From a virus, in IMG/VR virus record IMGVR_UViG_3300023184_000046, positions 56,030 through 120,029 of that record: a stretch of 64,000 nucleotides of DNA, one strand, 5' to 3'. The stretch's first letter is position 1; every line of letters begins with the position of its first letter. Shown here one piece after another: positions 1-7,846 of the stretch. The notes beneath the pieces are model-generated. The model was given only the letters and a program-made list of their open reading frames with translations, had not been told where the DNA came from and ran no database searches. Made by a program: the position numbers and the translations under genes.

Positions 1-1
1 T

Positions 2-511
2 AAAGAAATTGATATAAAAAGATATTTCATTTTTACAGTTTTAAGAAATCCTTGGGATAGAATGGTTTCTTATTATTTTTTTTACAGAGACATTGTTAAA
101 AGAAATGAAAAAATAGCAAATAAAGCTAAGAAATTTGATTTCAAAGATTGGGTTTCTTACATTTATGATAATCCGAAAATTTTTAATTTTATTCACGATA
201 ATTGTTTAGACTATTTAACATGCGAAGATAAAGTAATTGTTGATTATATTATAAACTTCCATAATTTCTCAGAAGACATTGATGATTTGAAAAATATTTT
301 ACATTTAAAATTGCCTACATTGCATGTTAATTCTTCTAAACATGATTTTTACAAAGACTATTATTCAGAAAAAGAAATTGAAATAATATCAAAAATTTAT
401 AAAAGAGACATTGATTATTTTAATTTTGATTTTGAAAAAACAACTCAAATGAGTAAAATAATAAATGAAGAAAAAATTAATATTATTAGAAATAAAAAAA
501 TTAGTTTATAA
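2..511 (+). CDS. Sulfotransferase-like protein, 5' end outside window
   Basis: The reading frame is open from the left edge, so the gene starts upstream. The visible part begins just before RNPWDRMVSYY, which matches the 3'-phosphate-binding strand and helix of PAPS-dependent sulfotransferases; the P-loop (PKTGGSS-like) must lie outside the window. An internal ATG at 62 lies inside this motif and is not the real start. The C-terminal half (HVNSSKHDFYKDYYSEKE, then DIDYFNFDFE) closely parallels the sulfotransferase at 5082-5726, so the two are paralogues. Predicted role is transfer of sulfate to a sugar or protein acceptor; the substrate is unknown. Confidence 0.8.
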   Translation, partial: KEIDIKRYFIFTVLRNPWDRMVSYYFFYRDIVKRNEKIANKAKKFDFKDWVSYIYDNPKIFNFIHDNCLDYLTCEDKVIVDYIINFHNFSEDIDDLKNILHLKLPTLHVNSSKHDFYKDYYSEKEIEIISKIYKRDIDYFNFDFEKTTQMSKIINEEKINIIRNKKISL

Positions 512-520
512 AGGTAAAAT

Positions 521-721
521 ATGATAATTATTCCAACTGAAATCAAATTAAGTGTAAAATTTTTAACTATTGATGCCAATACTGAGTCAGTAGTCGAAAC
601 TAATGATTTTTCATTAGATTTTCAAAAAATTGATAAAACCCTTTTCATAGAAGCTTATGAAGCATTAGAAAAAATTAAGCAAGAATTGATTGAAAAAAGC
701 AAAAAACTAAATCAATCTTAA
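521..721 (+). CDS. Small hypothetical protein, 66 aa
   Basis: Starts 9 nt after the preceding stop with an AAAGG ribosome-binding site, so it is probably co-transcribed with the sulfotransferase. The C-terminal half is a charged amphipathic helix (EALEKIKQELIEKSKK). No family is recognised and there is no signal peptide or membrane segment. Confidence 0.6.
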   Translation: MIIIPTEIKLSVKFLTIDANTESVVETNDFSLDFQKIDKTLFIEAYEALEKIKQELIEKSKKLNQS

Positions 722-732
722 TACATATTTTT

Positions 733-1320
733 ATGAACTTTGCTTTATGGTTAGAAAAAAAAGATATAGAACTATATGAATCTATTTTAAATGAAATGGA
801 TCGCAGAGAATTTTTAAAAGCTGCTGGTCTTGGATTAGCTGGATTAACTGGTTCTAATGCAGAAGCTGCTCCTGAAGAAGAACCCAGTAGAAAAAAAGAA
901 ATAACTATAAAGCCAATGACAGCTTCTTTGCAAAATGATTCTCCAAATGGCATGTTTTCTATAACAATAGAAAATGCCAAAGGTAAAAAAACTCATGATA
1001 TTCAATTTTTAATAAAAAAACAAATTGAGAAATTTTTAAACAACAGACAATTGAAGCTAAAAGATCCTTATGTAAATATAGATGTCTATTCTTATTTGAC
1101 AAATAAAACAAAAGATGATGTTCATGAAAAATTTATTACCACGAAAGATTTATTTATTTCTTATCCTCATGGTTCTTCATCAAATAAACTAGAAGCTTTT
1201 TTAATGAATAATAAGGATGCATATGATAATGATTCTTTAACATTTGTATTTAAATATACAGAGAAAAGACCTAAAGGTAATGGACAAGGCAATCCTTTGC
1301 AAAATCCTTTAAGAAAATAA
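733..1320 (+). CDS. Tagged hypothetical protein with Tat-like segment
   Basis: 195 aa. The first residues MNFALWLEKK match the recurrent N-terminal tag of this region. Residues 22-45 read like a twin-arginine signal: MDRREFLKAAG, then a Gly/Ala/Leu-rich stretch and an A-x-A-like end (AEAAP). A Met at residue 22 offers an alternative start that would give an ordinary Tat signal peptide, but no ribosome-binding site precedes it. The rest (IKPMTASLQNDSP, a basic C-terminus) matches no family I know. Either a capsid-targeting tag precedes a Tat-exported domain, or the Arg-Arg motif is fortuitous. Confidence 0.7.
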   Translation: MNFALWLEKKDIELYESILNEMDRREFLKAAGLGLAGLTGSNAEAAPEEEPSRKKEITIKPMTASLQNDSPNGMFSITIENAKGKKTHDIQFLIKKQIEKFLNNRQLKLKDPYVNIDVYSYLTNKTKDDVHEKFITTKDLFISYPHGSSSNKLEAFLMNNKDAYDNDSLTFVFKYTEKRPKGNGQGNPLQNPLRK

Positions 1321-1515
1321 TTAATTACCTTCAGTTTTTTCTTCTAACCATTCTTTAAAAGATTTAAATTTCTTCTTTTTTTTCTTGTGCTTAACAACTT
1401 TATCAGGCAATTTTGAATAATCAGTTTTCCTTGACCATTCCCCACAATCTACTTTTCCTCCAAATCCGTTACTTGCAAAACAAGCCTTCATTTGTGCTTT
1501 ACTAGAAAATGGCAT
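1321..1515 (-). CDS. Small Cys-containing phage protein with C-terminal FKSFKEWLEE
   Basis: 64 aa. The start at 1515 (MPFSSKAQMKACFA) is chosen because AGGAG lies 5 nt upstream; the longer upstream frame lacks a signal. Begins with a phage-type SKAQMKACFASNGFGG segment, has a second Cys (KVDCGEW) and ends with a run of lysines followed by FKSFKEWLEE. That C-terminal block is the same FK-x-FKEW tag seen at the N-termini of neighbouring genes, here at the opposite end. Convergent with the gene at 733, with no gap. Confidence 0.7.
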   Translation of the reverse strand: MPFSSKAQMKACFASNGFGGKVDCGEWSRKTDYSKLPDKVVKHKKKKKKFKSFKEWLEEKTEGN

Positions 1516-1569
1516 AATTACTCCTAATTTTAAAATTAATAATGATATATATTTGAAAAGGAGATAAAA

Positions 1570-1878
1570 ATGAAAGATAAATACTTGCTTTACTTGTCTG
1601 GAGTTATAAATGAAGAAACTTTTATTAAACAATCAAAAAATATAAAAGAATCCGAAAACAAAGAACTTAACAATTATATGTTTTTTCAAAACTTAAATGT
1701 TATTAAAAAGTGTATAGAAGATGTGTTAAATATGAATCAGGAAGATGTAGATAATTTATTGGAAGATGGTCATGATTGGGCTAACGATCATATTTCTGGA
1801 GCAAAGAATTCTATTGAACAAGTATGTGATTGGCTTAGAAATTCAACTAATAAAGATAAAAATATGGAGAATATGTAA
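1570..1878 (+). CDS. Hypothetical acidic helical protein, 102 aa
   Basis: Good Shine-Dalgarno (AAAAGGAG, 6 nt before ATG). Mostly helical and acidic. Contains DGHDWANDHISGAKNSIEQV, a pattern common in small phage proteins of unknown role. The stop overlaps the next start (TAATG), indicating translational coupling with the HExxH protein downstream. Confidence 0.65.
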   Translation: MKDKYLLYLSGVINEETFIKQSKNIKESENKELNNYMFFQNLNVIKKCIEDVLNMNQEDVDNLLEDGHDWANDHISGAKNSIEQVCDWLRNSTNKDKNMENM

Positions 1879-2654
1879 TGGGAGGCAGTGAATCTATTGT
1901 AACTTGTGCAGATAGGAATAATCCAAATTTTCAAGTTTGGGGTGCAATGTCCGATCTTGGATGTAATAAAAAAAAGAAATATAAATTTAAATCATTCAAA
2001 GAATGGATTTCGACAAATAAAATACATCTTGAAGCTATAACTCTAGGAACTGAAGAAGTTGATGAAAGTCAAATAGATTCTGCTTATCAAAATGCAAAAT
2101 ACGCAGTTCAATTAGTAAAATTATATGATTTGACATTTCCTAAAGGCCAGAAGTTACTTGCAAACATAAGTACCATAGCGACTTTAAACCAAGGAGTTTA
2201 TGGTCTTTATAATTCTAAGGAAAATAAAGAAGTTATATTAAACCAACTTGCTATAAAACCAGAACAGCTTAATAAAATTAAAATGACTTTTGGTCAAGAT
2301 GCAATTGGAAAAGAAAATATTGATGGATTGCCTAGAGATGTAGTAAAAGGTGTATCTCTTAATGTTATTAAGAAATACATTCCCGAAATTAATGTTTCAA
2401 ATTTTTCGCCATCTAGTGTCATACATGTAAATGTTCAAAAACATTTGCAAAATCATAAAGATCCAATATCAGCAGTAATAGAATTAGCAAGCACCATCGT
2501 ACACGAAGCAACTCACGAATTAGATTTCACAAATACTAATGCAACATCAGAATCAAGTGCTGTAGCAGCAGAAGGTAAATTCAAAAATTGGGTTAAAAAT
2601 AACTGGAATATGATAACTCAAAAAATAAAATTTTTTTCAGAAAAGGTAAAGTAA
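1878..2654 (+). CDS. HExxH metalloprotease-like protein with internal tag
   Basis: 258 aa. Residues 209-213 are HEATH, a zincin HExxH motif, followed by ELDF and a downstream SESSAVAAEG stretch that could supply a third ligand. The N-terminal 50 residues contain two Cys, a Lys-rich run and KFKSFKEWIS, the regional tag, placed after the lysines as in the protein encoded at 1321-1515. Translation is coupled to the gene at 1570. Inferred role: a peptidase, perhaps packaged in the head and injected. The protease call rests on the motif alone. Confidence 0.65.
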   Translation: MGGSESIVTCADRNNPNFQVWGAMSDLGCNKKKKYKFKSFKEWISTNKIHLEAITLGTEEVDESQIDSAYQNAKYAVQLVKLYDLTFPKGQKLLANISTIATLNQGVYGLYNSKENKEVILNQLAIKPEQLNKIKMTFGQDAIGKENIDGLPRDVVKGVSLNVIKKYIPEINVSNFSPSSVIHVNVQKHLQNHKDPISAVIELASTIVHEATHELDFTNTNATSESSAVAAEGKFKNWVKNNWNMITQKIKFFSEKVK

Positions 2655-2657
2655 AAT

Positions 2658-4487
2658 ATGAAAAAATATAAAAAAATCTTTATTCTTGGTTCAACAGAGC
2701 CTCCAATTACTACAACACCAGAACCAACGACCACAACACCAGAACCTACGACCACAACACCAGAACCTACTACCACAACAACGGTTGCACCTACTACTAC
2801 AGAAGCACCTACAACAACAACGACTACTACAGAAGCACCTACAACAACAACGACTACAGAAGCACCTACAACAACGACTACTACAGAAGCACCTACAACA
2901 ACGACTACTACAGAAGCACCTACAACAACGACTACTACAGAAGCACCTACAACAACAACGACTACAGAAGCACCTACAACGACTACTACAGAAGCACCTA
3001 CAACAACAACAACAACGACTACTACAGAAGCACCTACAACAACAACGACTACTACAGAAGCACCTACAACAACAACGACTACTACAGAAGCACCTACAAC
3101 AACAACGACTACAGAAGCACCTACAACAACGACTACTACAGAAGCACCTACAACAACGACTACTACAGAAGCACCTACAACAACAACGACTACTACAGAA
3201 GCACCTACAACAACGACTACTACAGAAGCACCTACAACAACGACTACTACAGAAGCACCTACAACAACAACGACTACTACAGAAGCACCTACAACAACAA
3301 CGACTACAGAAGCACCTACAACGACTACTACAGAAGCACCTACAACAACAACGACTACTACAGAAGCACCTACAACAACAACGACTACTACAGAAGCACC
3401 TACAACAACAACGACTACTACAGAAGCACCTACAACAACAACGACTACTACAGAAGCACCTACAACAACGGTTGCACCTACGACAACGGTTGCACCTACG
3501 ACAACGGTTGCACCTACGACAACGGTTGCACCTACGACAACGGTTGCACCTACGACAACGGTTGCACCTACTACGACTACATCAACTACTACCACACCAG
3601 AAGTTTGTCCTGCACTTTTTAATAGATTGGCTAATCTTAAAATTAGAAAAAGAAAAATTAAAGAATCTTTAAAAAACAATAAAGAAATTTATTCTAAAAA
3701 TGATAAAAATTATAATTATAAATCTTTAAGGAATATGATTGAAGAAATTAAAGATAAAATTAAAAAAATCAAAAAACAAATTATAGACAATTGTCCAGGT
3801 CCAAAATGTGATGCTGCTAAAAAAGCTGTAAGTGACAAAAAAGAAGAAAATAAAAAAAATGAAGCAGATTTGAAAAGTACACAAGAAGGAATTTTAAAAT
3901 TAGAAAAATTGGTCAAGGCAAACTTTACTAAAAAAGGAGATGCAGTAGATGAAACAGTTTGTGTAAATAAATGTGAAAGCAGCAAAACAGCTTGTTTGAA
4001 TAATTGTGGTAAAAACCAAAAATGTAAAGTCAACTGTGAAAATAATAGAAAAACTTGTGTTACTAATTGTATAGAAACAAATGTACTTGCAAATTTTAAA
4101 GTAATCGACAACGCTGTTTTAAAAATTGATCCAATTAATAAAAATATTGCAAAATTAAATTTTGACCTTGATGTTTTAAATGATCTGCAAGAAGAAAATC
4201 CAACAAATTCTAGGAAAAAAGAAATTGAAAATGTTAAGATAGAAATTGAAAATAAAAATAAAGAATATACACAAAAATTGGATGAACTTGGTAACTTGTG
4301 TAAAAAAGGTATAAAAAAACATGGAAAAGAATATTCTCCTTTTAAAACTCCAGCTATAAGTTTTAATAATATTAAAGATATATTAGCAAAGAAAAGGCTA
4401 GCAGAAAAATTACAACTTTATGTAGATAAAGGACGAAAAGAACTAAAGGATTTAGAAGCAAAAAAGAAAGAGATTTGTGGCAATTGA
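2658..4487 (+). CDS. Thr/Pro-rich repeat protein with Cys-containing coiled-coil C-terminus
   Basis: 609 aa in three parts: a short basic N-terminus (about 10 aa), about 300 residues of EAPTTTTTT and VAPTTT repeats, and about 290 charged residues with coiled-coil character. The C-terminal part contains a Cys cluster (CVNKCESSKTACLNNCG, about residues 435-470) spaced like a small disulfide or metal knot. Similar Thr-rich linkers end the protein at 10868. In marine-type phages such low-complexity stalks are found on structural or adhesive proteins; that role is inferred. Nothing N-terminal resembles a signal peptide. Confidence 0.75.
   Translation: MKKYKKIFILGSTEPPITTTPEPTTTTPEPTTTTPEPTTTTTVAPTTTEAPTTTTTTTEAPTTTTTTEAPTTTTTTEAPTTTTTTEAPTTTTTTEAPTTTTTTEAPTTTTTEAPTTTTTTTTTEAPTTTTTTTEAPTTTTTTTEAPTTTTTTEAPTTTTTTEAPTTTTTTEAPTTTTTTTEAPTTTTTTEAPTTTTTTEAPTTTTTTTEAPTTTTTTEAPTTTTTEAPTTTTTTTEAPTTTTTTTEAPTTTTTTTEAPTTTTTTTEAPTTTVAPTTTVAPTTTVAPTTTVAPTTTVAPTTTVAPTTTTSTTTTPEVCPALFNRLANLKIRKRKIKESLKNNKEIYSKNDKNYNYKSLRNMIEEIKDKIKKIKKQIIDNCPGPKCDAAKKAVSDKKEENKKNEADLKSTQEGILKLEKLVKANFTKKGDAVDETVCVNKCESSKTACLNNCGKNQKCKVNCENNRKTCVTNCIETNVLANFKVIDNAVLKIDPINKNIAKLNFDLDVLNDLQEENPTNSRKKEIENVKIEIENKNKEYTQKLDELGNLCKKGIKKHGKEYSPFKTPAISFNNIKDILAKKRLAEKLQLYVDKGRKELKDLEAKKKEICGN
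2701..3598 (+). repeat. Coding minisatellite for EAPTTT / VAPTTT repeats
   Basis: About 900 bp built from CCTACAACAACGACTACTAC- and GAAGCA-containing units, switching near 3460 to a homogeneous 15-bp GTTGCACCTACGACAACG-type unit. Unit lengths vary by multiples of 3 (5-9 Thr codons), so the frame is kept while length varies. Long open frames on the other strand and in other frames (Val/Gly-rich, Gln/Leu-rich) are by-products of the repeat. Confidence 0.9.
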
Positions 4488-4512
4488 TTTATTTATGAAT
4501 TTATGTTATAAT
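4484..4512 (+). promoter_or_regulatory. Sigma-70-like promoter
   Basis: TTGATT at 4484-4489 and TATAAT at 4507-4512 are separated by exactly 17 bp, 18 nt before the ATG at 4530. It overlaps the end of the preceding gene. It suggests separate transcription of 4530-4865. Confidence 0.5.
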
Positions 4513-4529
4513 TAAAAAAAGGAAGAAAT

Positions 4530-4865
4530 ATGGATCTTGATGATTTACAAAAAGTTAAAATTATTGTTGATTTGGGTAATGGAATTAAATGGACTTATGA
4601 AAATATAAATGCTATTATTGCTGAAGATAAGTTAGTAAGTTTAGAAAATCCAAATTCAACAATTCATGTTTTAAATATAGAAGCTTCATTGGTTACTGTT
4701 ACAAAAAGTGAAGGCGATGAAGAAAAAAATAAAAAATGCATCGAGAAAATTAAAAATTTAATTCAAGAATTAAATCCAATTTATACTGATGTTTCATCAG
4801 AAGTCAGCTGCACAAAAGATTGCGTTAATTGTGAAAATGGCTGTAACGGAAATTGTTGTTGTTAA
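4530..4865 (+). CDS. Hypothetical protein with Cys-rich tail, 111 aa
   Basis: AAGGAAG ribosome-binding site. The body (IIVDLGNGIKWTYENINAI) is mixed alpha/beta. The tail has 8 Cys in the last 19 residues (CTKDCVNCENGCNGNCCC), suggesting a metal-binding or redox tail. No family recognised. Preceded by its own sigma-70-like promoter. Confidence 0.6.
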   Translation: MDLDDLQKVKIIVDLGNGIKWTYENINAIIAEDKLVSLENPNSTIHVLNIEASLVTVTKSEGDEEKNKKCIEKIKNLIQELNPIYTDVSSEVSCTKDCVNCENGCNGNCCC

Positions 4866-4894
4866 TTTATTAAACTACAATCATATATAAATAC

Positions 4895-5089
4895 ATGAAG
4901 ACTTTTATAGAATTTGTAAAAGATTTGTATGGAGAAGAAATAGTTGGAATATATCCACCTTTATATAACGGAGTTGGACAATATCCTCCTCTTGCTAATC
5001 AAACTGGCTCAGATATGATTTATGTTAAAGCAAGTAGAGATAGCTTAAAAAAGAAAAAGAAAAAGAAAAAGAAAAAGAAAATTAATTAA
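4895..5089 (+). CDS. Small tagged protein with poly-Lys tail
   Basis: 64 aa. Begins MKTFIEFVKDLYGEE, strikingly like the T4 internal-protein targeting peptide MKTYQEFIAEA. The middle is Pro/Tyr/Gly-rich and the end is an almost pure Lys run (KKKKKK...IN), well suited to binding DNA. No Shine-Dalgarno; CATATATA/TATAAATA sits immediately upstream (4882-4893). Small size, tag and polycation resemble T4 internal head proteins. The 3' end overlaps the convergent gene at 5082 by 8 nt. Confidence 0.7.
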   Translation: MKTFIEFVKDLYGEEIVGIYPPLYNGVGQYPPLANQTGSDMIYVKASRDSLKKKKKKKKKKKIN

Positions 5090-5726
5090 ACATTTTCTTA
5101 GTTATAAATTTTTTAAATATATCATATTTTTCTTTATTTATAACTCTATCAAAATCAGAATAATATTTATCATCAAAATTAAACTTGAAGTAATCAATGT
5201 CTTTCTTGAATATTTCAGAAACCATTTTTATATTATCATCATTTTTATAATAATTTTTATAATACTCATGATTGCTTTTGTTAACATGAAGCAAATTATC
5301 TTTTCTATTTATTATATTTCTTATAAATTCAAAATCTTTCTTTATAGTATGAAGATTACAAATATAATCAACAATTATATTATTGTCTTCAGAAATCCAA
5401 TCAAGTACTGTTCTAATATGAGAATTACTATTTAAGAAAGCATTATATTCATTTTTCAAATAAGTGTCAAAACATGGATTTTCATGAATGAACAATTCTT
5501 TGGTTTGAAATGAATTACCTGACTTAATCTGATAAAAATAAGACGAAACAATTCTTGTCCAAGGGTTCCTCGTGCAAGCAAAAACTAAATATTTTTCATA
5601 TATTCTAGGAAATGATTTTTTGTAATAAGAAGCAGCACGATGCTCTTGATTACTTTTGAAATATTTAGTAATAGAAGACCCACCAGTTTTTGGAATATGT
5701 ATAAATATAAAAGGATTTGTTATCAT
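5082..5726 (-). CDS. Sulfotransferase-like protein
   Basis: 214 aa. IPKTGGSS (residues 11-18) is the 5'-phosphosulfate-binding loop and RNPWTRIVSSY (53-63) the 3'-phosphate-binding motif, in the usual order. Length fits the short carbohydrate-sulfotransferase-like P-loop family found in phages and marine bacteria. The C-terminal HVNKSNHEYYKNYYKNDD block parallels the partial gene at 2-511. It lies on the opposite strand to its neighbours. Acceptor unknown; it may modify a host or virion glycan. Confidence 0.8.
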   Translation of the reverse strand: MITNPFIFIHIPKTGGSSITKYFKSNQEHRAASYYKKSFPRIYEKYLVFACTRNPWTRIVSSYFYQIKSGNSFQTKELFIHENPCFDTYLKNEYNAFLNSNSHIRTVLDWISEDNNIIVDYICNLHTIKKDFEFIRNIINRKDNLLHVNKSNHEYYKNYYKNDDNIKMVSEIFKKDIDYFKFNFDDKYYSDFDRVINKEKYDIFKKFITKKMFN

Positions 5727-5785
5727 ATTTTATTTATACTTTTAAAATAAAAATTAATATTTTAAAATTAACTAGTAAATAAATT

Positions 5786-6238
5786 ATGAAGTTTAAATTT
5801 TGGATAATGACAGAAGAATTAATTTCATCTTTACCAAGAGATGATTATGGATCTCCAATTGCATGGGAAGAAGATAACTACAGAATAACACTTTATAATA
5901 CTAGCAATTACTTTAATGCTTATTTGATGCACAATGAAAACAATTGGAAACAAATTGGTTCATTGAAAACAAAAATATCTACAAAAAAAATAAATGGCAC
6001 TAAAATTAAATACGCTGAAGTTTCTACTATCTCTCTTCATAAAGAACACCAAAATAAAGGCTTTGGAACTCAGCTTTATAAAATATTATTAAAATATTTG
6101 CCAGATGATATTGTTGGTATTGGATCAAATTTACAATACAGACTAAATAAAAAAGAAATACCTAAAATATATCAAAAATTAGGATATGAATCTTATAATG
6201 ATGGTGATTTTCAATTAATAAAAAAAAATACAATTTAA
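5786..6238 (+). CDS. Tagged GNAT-family acetyltransferase
   Basis: 150 aa. N-terminus MKFKFWIMTE is the regional tag, ending in an [LI]-x-x-E/M-T-E site. The remainder has GNAT features: ISLHKEHQNKGFGTQLYKILLKYL (residues 82-105) corresponds to the acetyl-CoA pyrophosphate-binding Q/R-x-x-G-x-G/A loop (QNKGFGT), followed by a KLGYESYNDGD-type beta-6 region. An AGTAAATA box ends 4 nt before ATG and there is no Shine-Dalgarno. Predicted to acetylate an unknown small molecule or protein, possibly as an injected effector. Confidence 0.75.
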   Translation: MKFKFWIMTEELISSLPRDDYGSPIAWEEDNYRITLYNTSNYFNAYLMHNENNWKQIGSLKTKISTKKINGTKIKYAEVSTISLHKEHQNKGFGTQLYKILLKYLPDDIVGIGSNLQYRLNKKEIPKIYQKLGYESYNDGDFQLIKKNTI

Positions 6239-6261
6239 AATTTTATTTTATGTAGGTATAA

Positions 6262-6915
6262 ATGAAAATTCTTAAATTTAGCCATATTACAAAAACTGCT
6301 GGATCTACAATAGTGTGGATTGCACATTTAGATAATGTAAAATGGGGCTGGGGCGATGAACAATTCTGGAAGAATCTTATAGTTTCTTCAAGATATAAGT
6401 ATAAAGGTTGCATTTGGCATTTTCCAATAAGTTTTTGTGAAAACAAGTTATTAAATGAAACACTTTTAAAGTATAATTTTTTTACAGTAGTTAGAAACCC
6501 ATATGAGCGATGTATCAGTGAATATTATTGCAAATGGGGAGGGCCAGAAATTAAATCTAAAGAAAAAAAAGATTTCAACTCTTATATTCAAAAAAATCTA
6601 ATAGATATTAAAAATTTTAAATTTACATCTGGTCATTTTATTCCGCAATTTTTTTATGCATATGACGAAAATAATAAAAGAATTATTGAAGATGTATTGA
6701 AATATGAAAATATAGAAACTGAATTTAATAATTTGATGAATAAATATAATTATAAATTTAAATTTTTTTACGATAAAAATAAAAATTTAATTAAAAAATT
6801 CAAACAATGTGATTTTTCAAAAGAAACTATAAAGTTAATACAAGAAGTTTATTATAAAGATTTTATTTTTTTTAACTATGATTTAGAACCTGTAATAAAT
6901 ACATGTGATTTTTAA
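6262..6915 (+). CDS. Sulfotransferase-like protein
   Basis: 217 aa. ITKTAGST (residues 9-16) is the P-loop variant and VVRNPYERCISEYY (about 76-89) the 3'-phosphate-binding motif. Divergent from the other two copies in this window, e.g. Trp-rich after the P-loop (VKWGWGDEQFW). TAGG ribosome-binding site. The N-terminus lacks the FKxWL tag. Likely an O-sulfotransferase for a glycan; target unknown. Confidence 0.78.
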   Translation: MKILKFSHITKTAGSTIVWIAHLDNVKWGWGDEQFWKNLIVSSRYKYKGCIWHFPISFCENKLLNETLLKYNFFTVVRNPYERCISEYYCKWGGPEIKSKEKKDFNSYIQKNLIDIKNFKFTSGHFIPQFFYAYDENNKRIIEDVLKYENIETEFNNLMNKYNYKFKFFYDKNKNLIKKFKQCDFSKETIKLIQEVYYKDFIFFNYDLEPVINTCDF

Positions 6916-6940
6916 TTAATAAAATATAAACTTTGAATTT

Positions 6941-7180
6941 TTATTTATCAAGCATTTTTCTTACTCTCATTAATGATTGTAGATCATTAAACTCATTTTC
7001 TGTTAATGGATCTAAACTTGGGCCTGTTGAAATCTTATCTATCATTTTTTCTATAGTTTTAACTATTTCTACTTTTATACTATATGCTTTGCTACTGTAA
7101 AAACCTGATAAATATGACATTACTGAAAAAAATAAAACTATGAAGAAAATCATTAAAATATCATTGTCATCTTTTTCCAT
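6941..7180 (-). CDS. Small membrane-anchored protein, 79 aa
   Basis: AAAGGAA ribosome-binding site. Charged N-terminus (MEKDDND), one hydrophobic segment at about residues 8-30 (ILMIFFIVLFFSVMSYLSGF), then a helical charged tail. Topology suggests an inner-membrane anchored peptide. Function unknown. Confidence 0.6.
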   Translation of the reverse strand: MEKDDNDILMIFFIVLFFSVMSYLSGFYSSKAYSIKVEIVKTIEKMIDKISTGPSLDPLTENEFNDLQSLMRVRKMLDK

Positions 7181-7196
7181 TGTAATATTCCTTTGG

Positions 7197-7781
7197 TTAA
7201 ATTTTTTGTTTCTCCCTTATTAATATAAACTTGTATTTTTCTATATTCTTCATTGAATCTTCACACCATTCTTTATGTATTACTAATTTTTTATTTATTA
7301 AATAATTTAATTGATCTTTGTAAATTCTTACTGCAATATCATTAGGAGAAAATCCAGAATATATTTTGTGAGGTAGATTTTCTAGCATCCATTCCAATGA
7401 TGCTTTGCCAAATATAAAATATTCCTTGCATTTAGTTAACGCTACTTTTGCATTTTGTTCACATGCCTTCTTTATTGAAAAAACTTTGAATGAATAAAAA
7501 CTATCTAAGAATTCTGGAGCAGTTTTTATTTCTATTAATTCCTCTTCATCGCCTATTATGTATTTCTTGTCAACATTATGATTATTTAGATTGTTTTCTA
7601 TTAAATTACCTGAATTATCAATTCCGTTTTCACTTAATATTACTTTGACTTTCATCCTACTCTCAAATTCAATTCTTAAACATTCACCATATATTGATTC
7701 TCTCTGAGTATAATCATAAATATTACTCGCAAATACCTCTTCTGATCTATTGTCTTTTCTAAAATACAATGAATTATTCAT
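7197..7781 (-). CDS. Hypothetical protein, 194 aa
   Basis: Soluble, mixed-composition protein beginning MNNSLYFRKDNRSEEVF. Ends 16 nt before the small membrane protein gene and probably shares its transcript. Contains a central GDEEELIEIKTAPEF stretch. No family recognised. Confidence 0.55.
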   Translation of the reverse strand: MNNSLYFRKDNRSEEVFASNIYDYTQRESIYGECLRIEFESRMKVKVILSENGIDNSGNLIENNLNNHNVDKKYIIGDEEELIEIKTAPEFLDSFYSFKVFSIKKACEQNAKVALTKCKEYFIFGKASLEWMLENLPHKIYSGFSPNDIAVRIYKDQLNYLINKKLVIHKEWCEDSMKNIEKYKFILIREKQKI

Positions 7782-7833
7782 TATAATATTCTAATATTTA
7801 AGTGCTTAAATAGCAATAAAATACAAAGCAAAT

Positions 7834-7841
7834 CATAAATA
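7834..7841 (+). promoter_or_regulatory. T4-late-like promoter box, leaderless spacing
   Basis: CATAAATA, 5 nt before the ATG at 7847. If the last A is at -6, as in T4 late promoters, the start codon itself is the predicted +1. No Shine-Dalgarno. Confidence 0.55.
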
Positions 7842-7846
7842 AATAT

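Noticed and set aside
2618-3679. Long Val/Gly/Ala-rich minus-strand frame and Gln/Leu-rich plus-strand frame across the Thr repeat
   Set aside because: Both are out-of-frame readings of the EAPTTT minisatellite and lack start signals.
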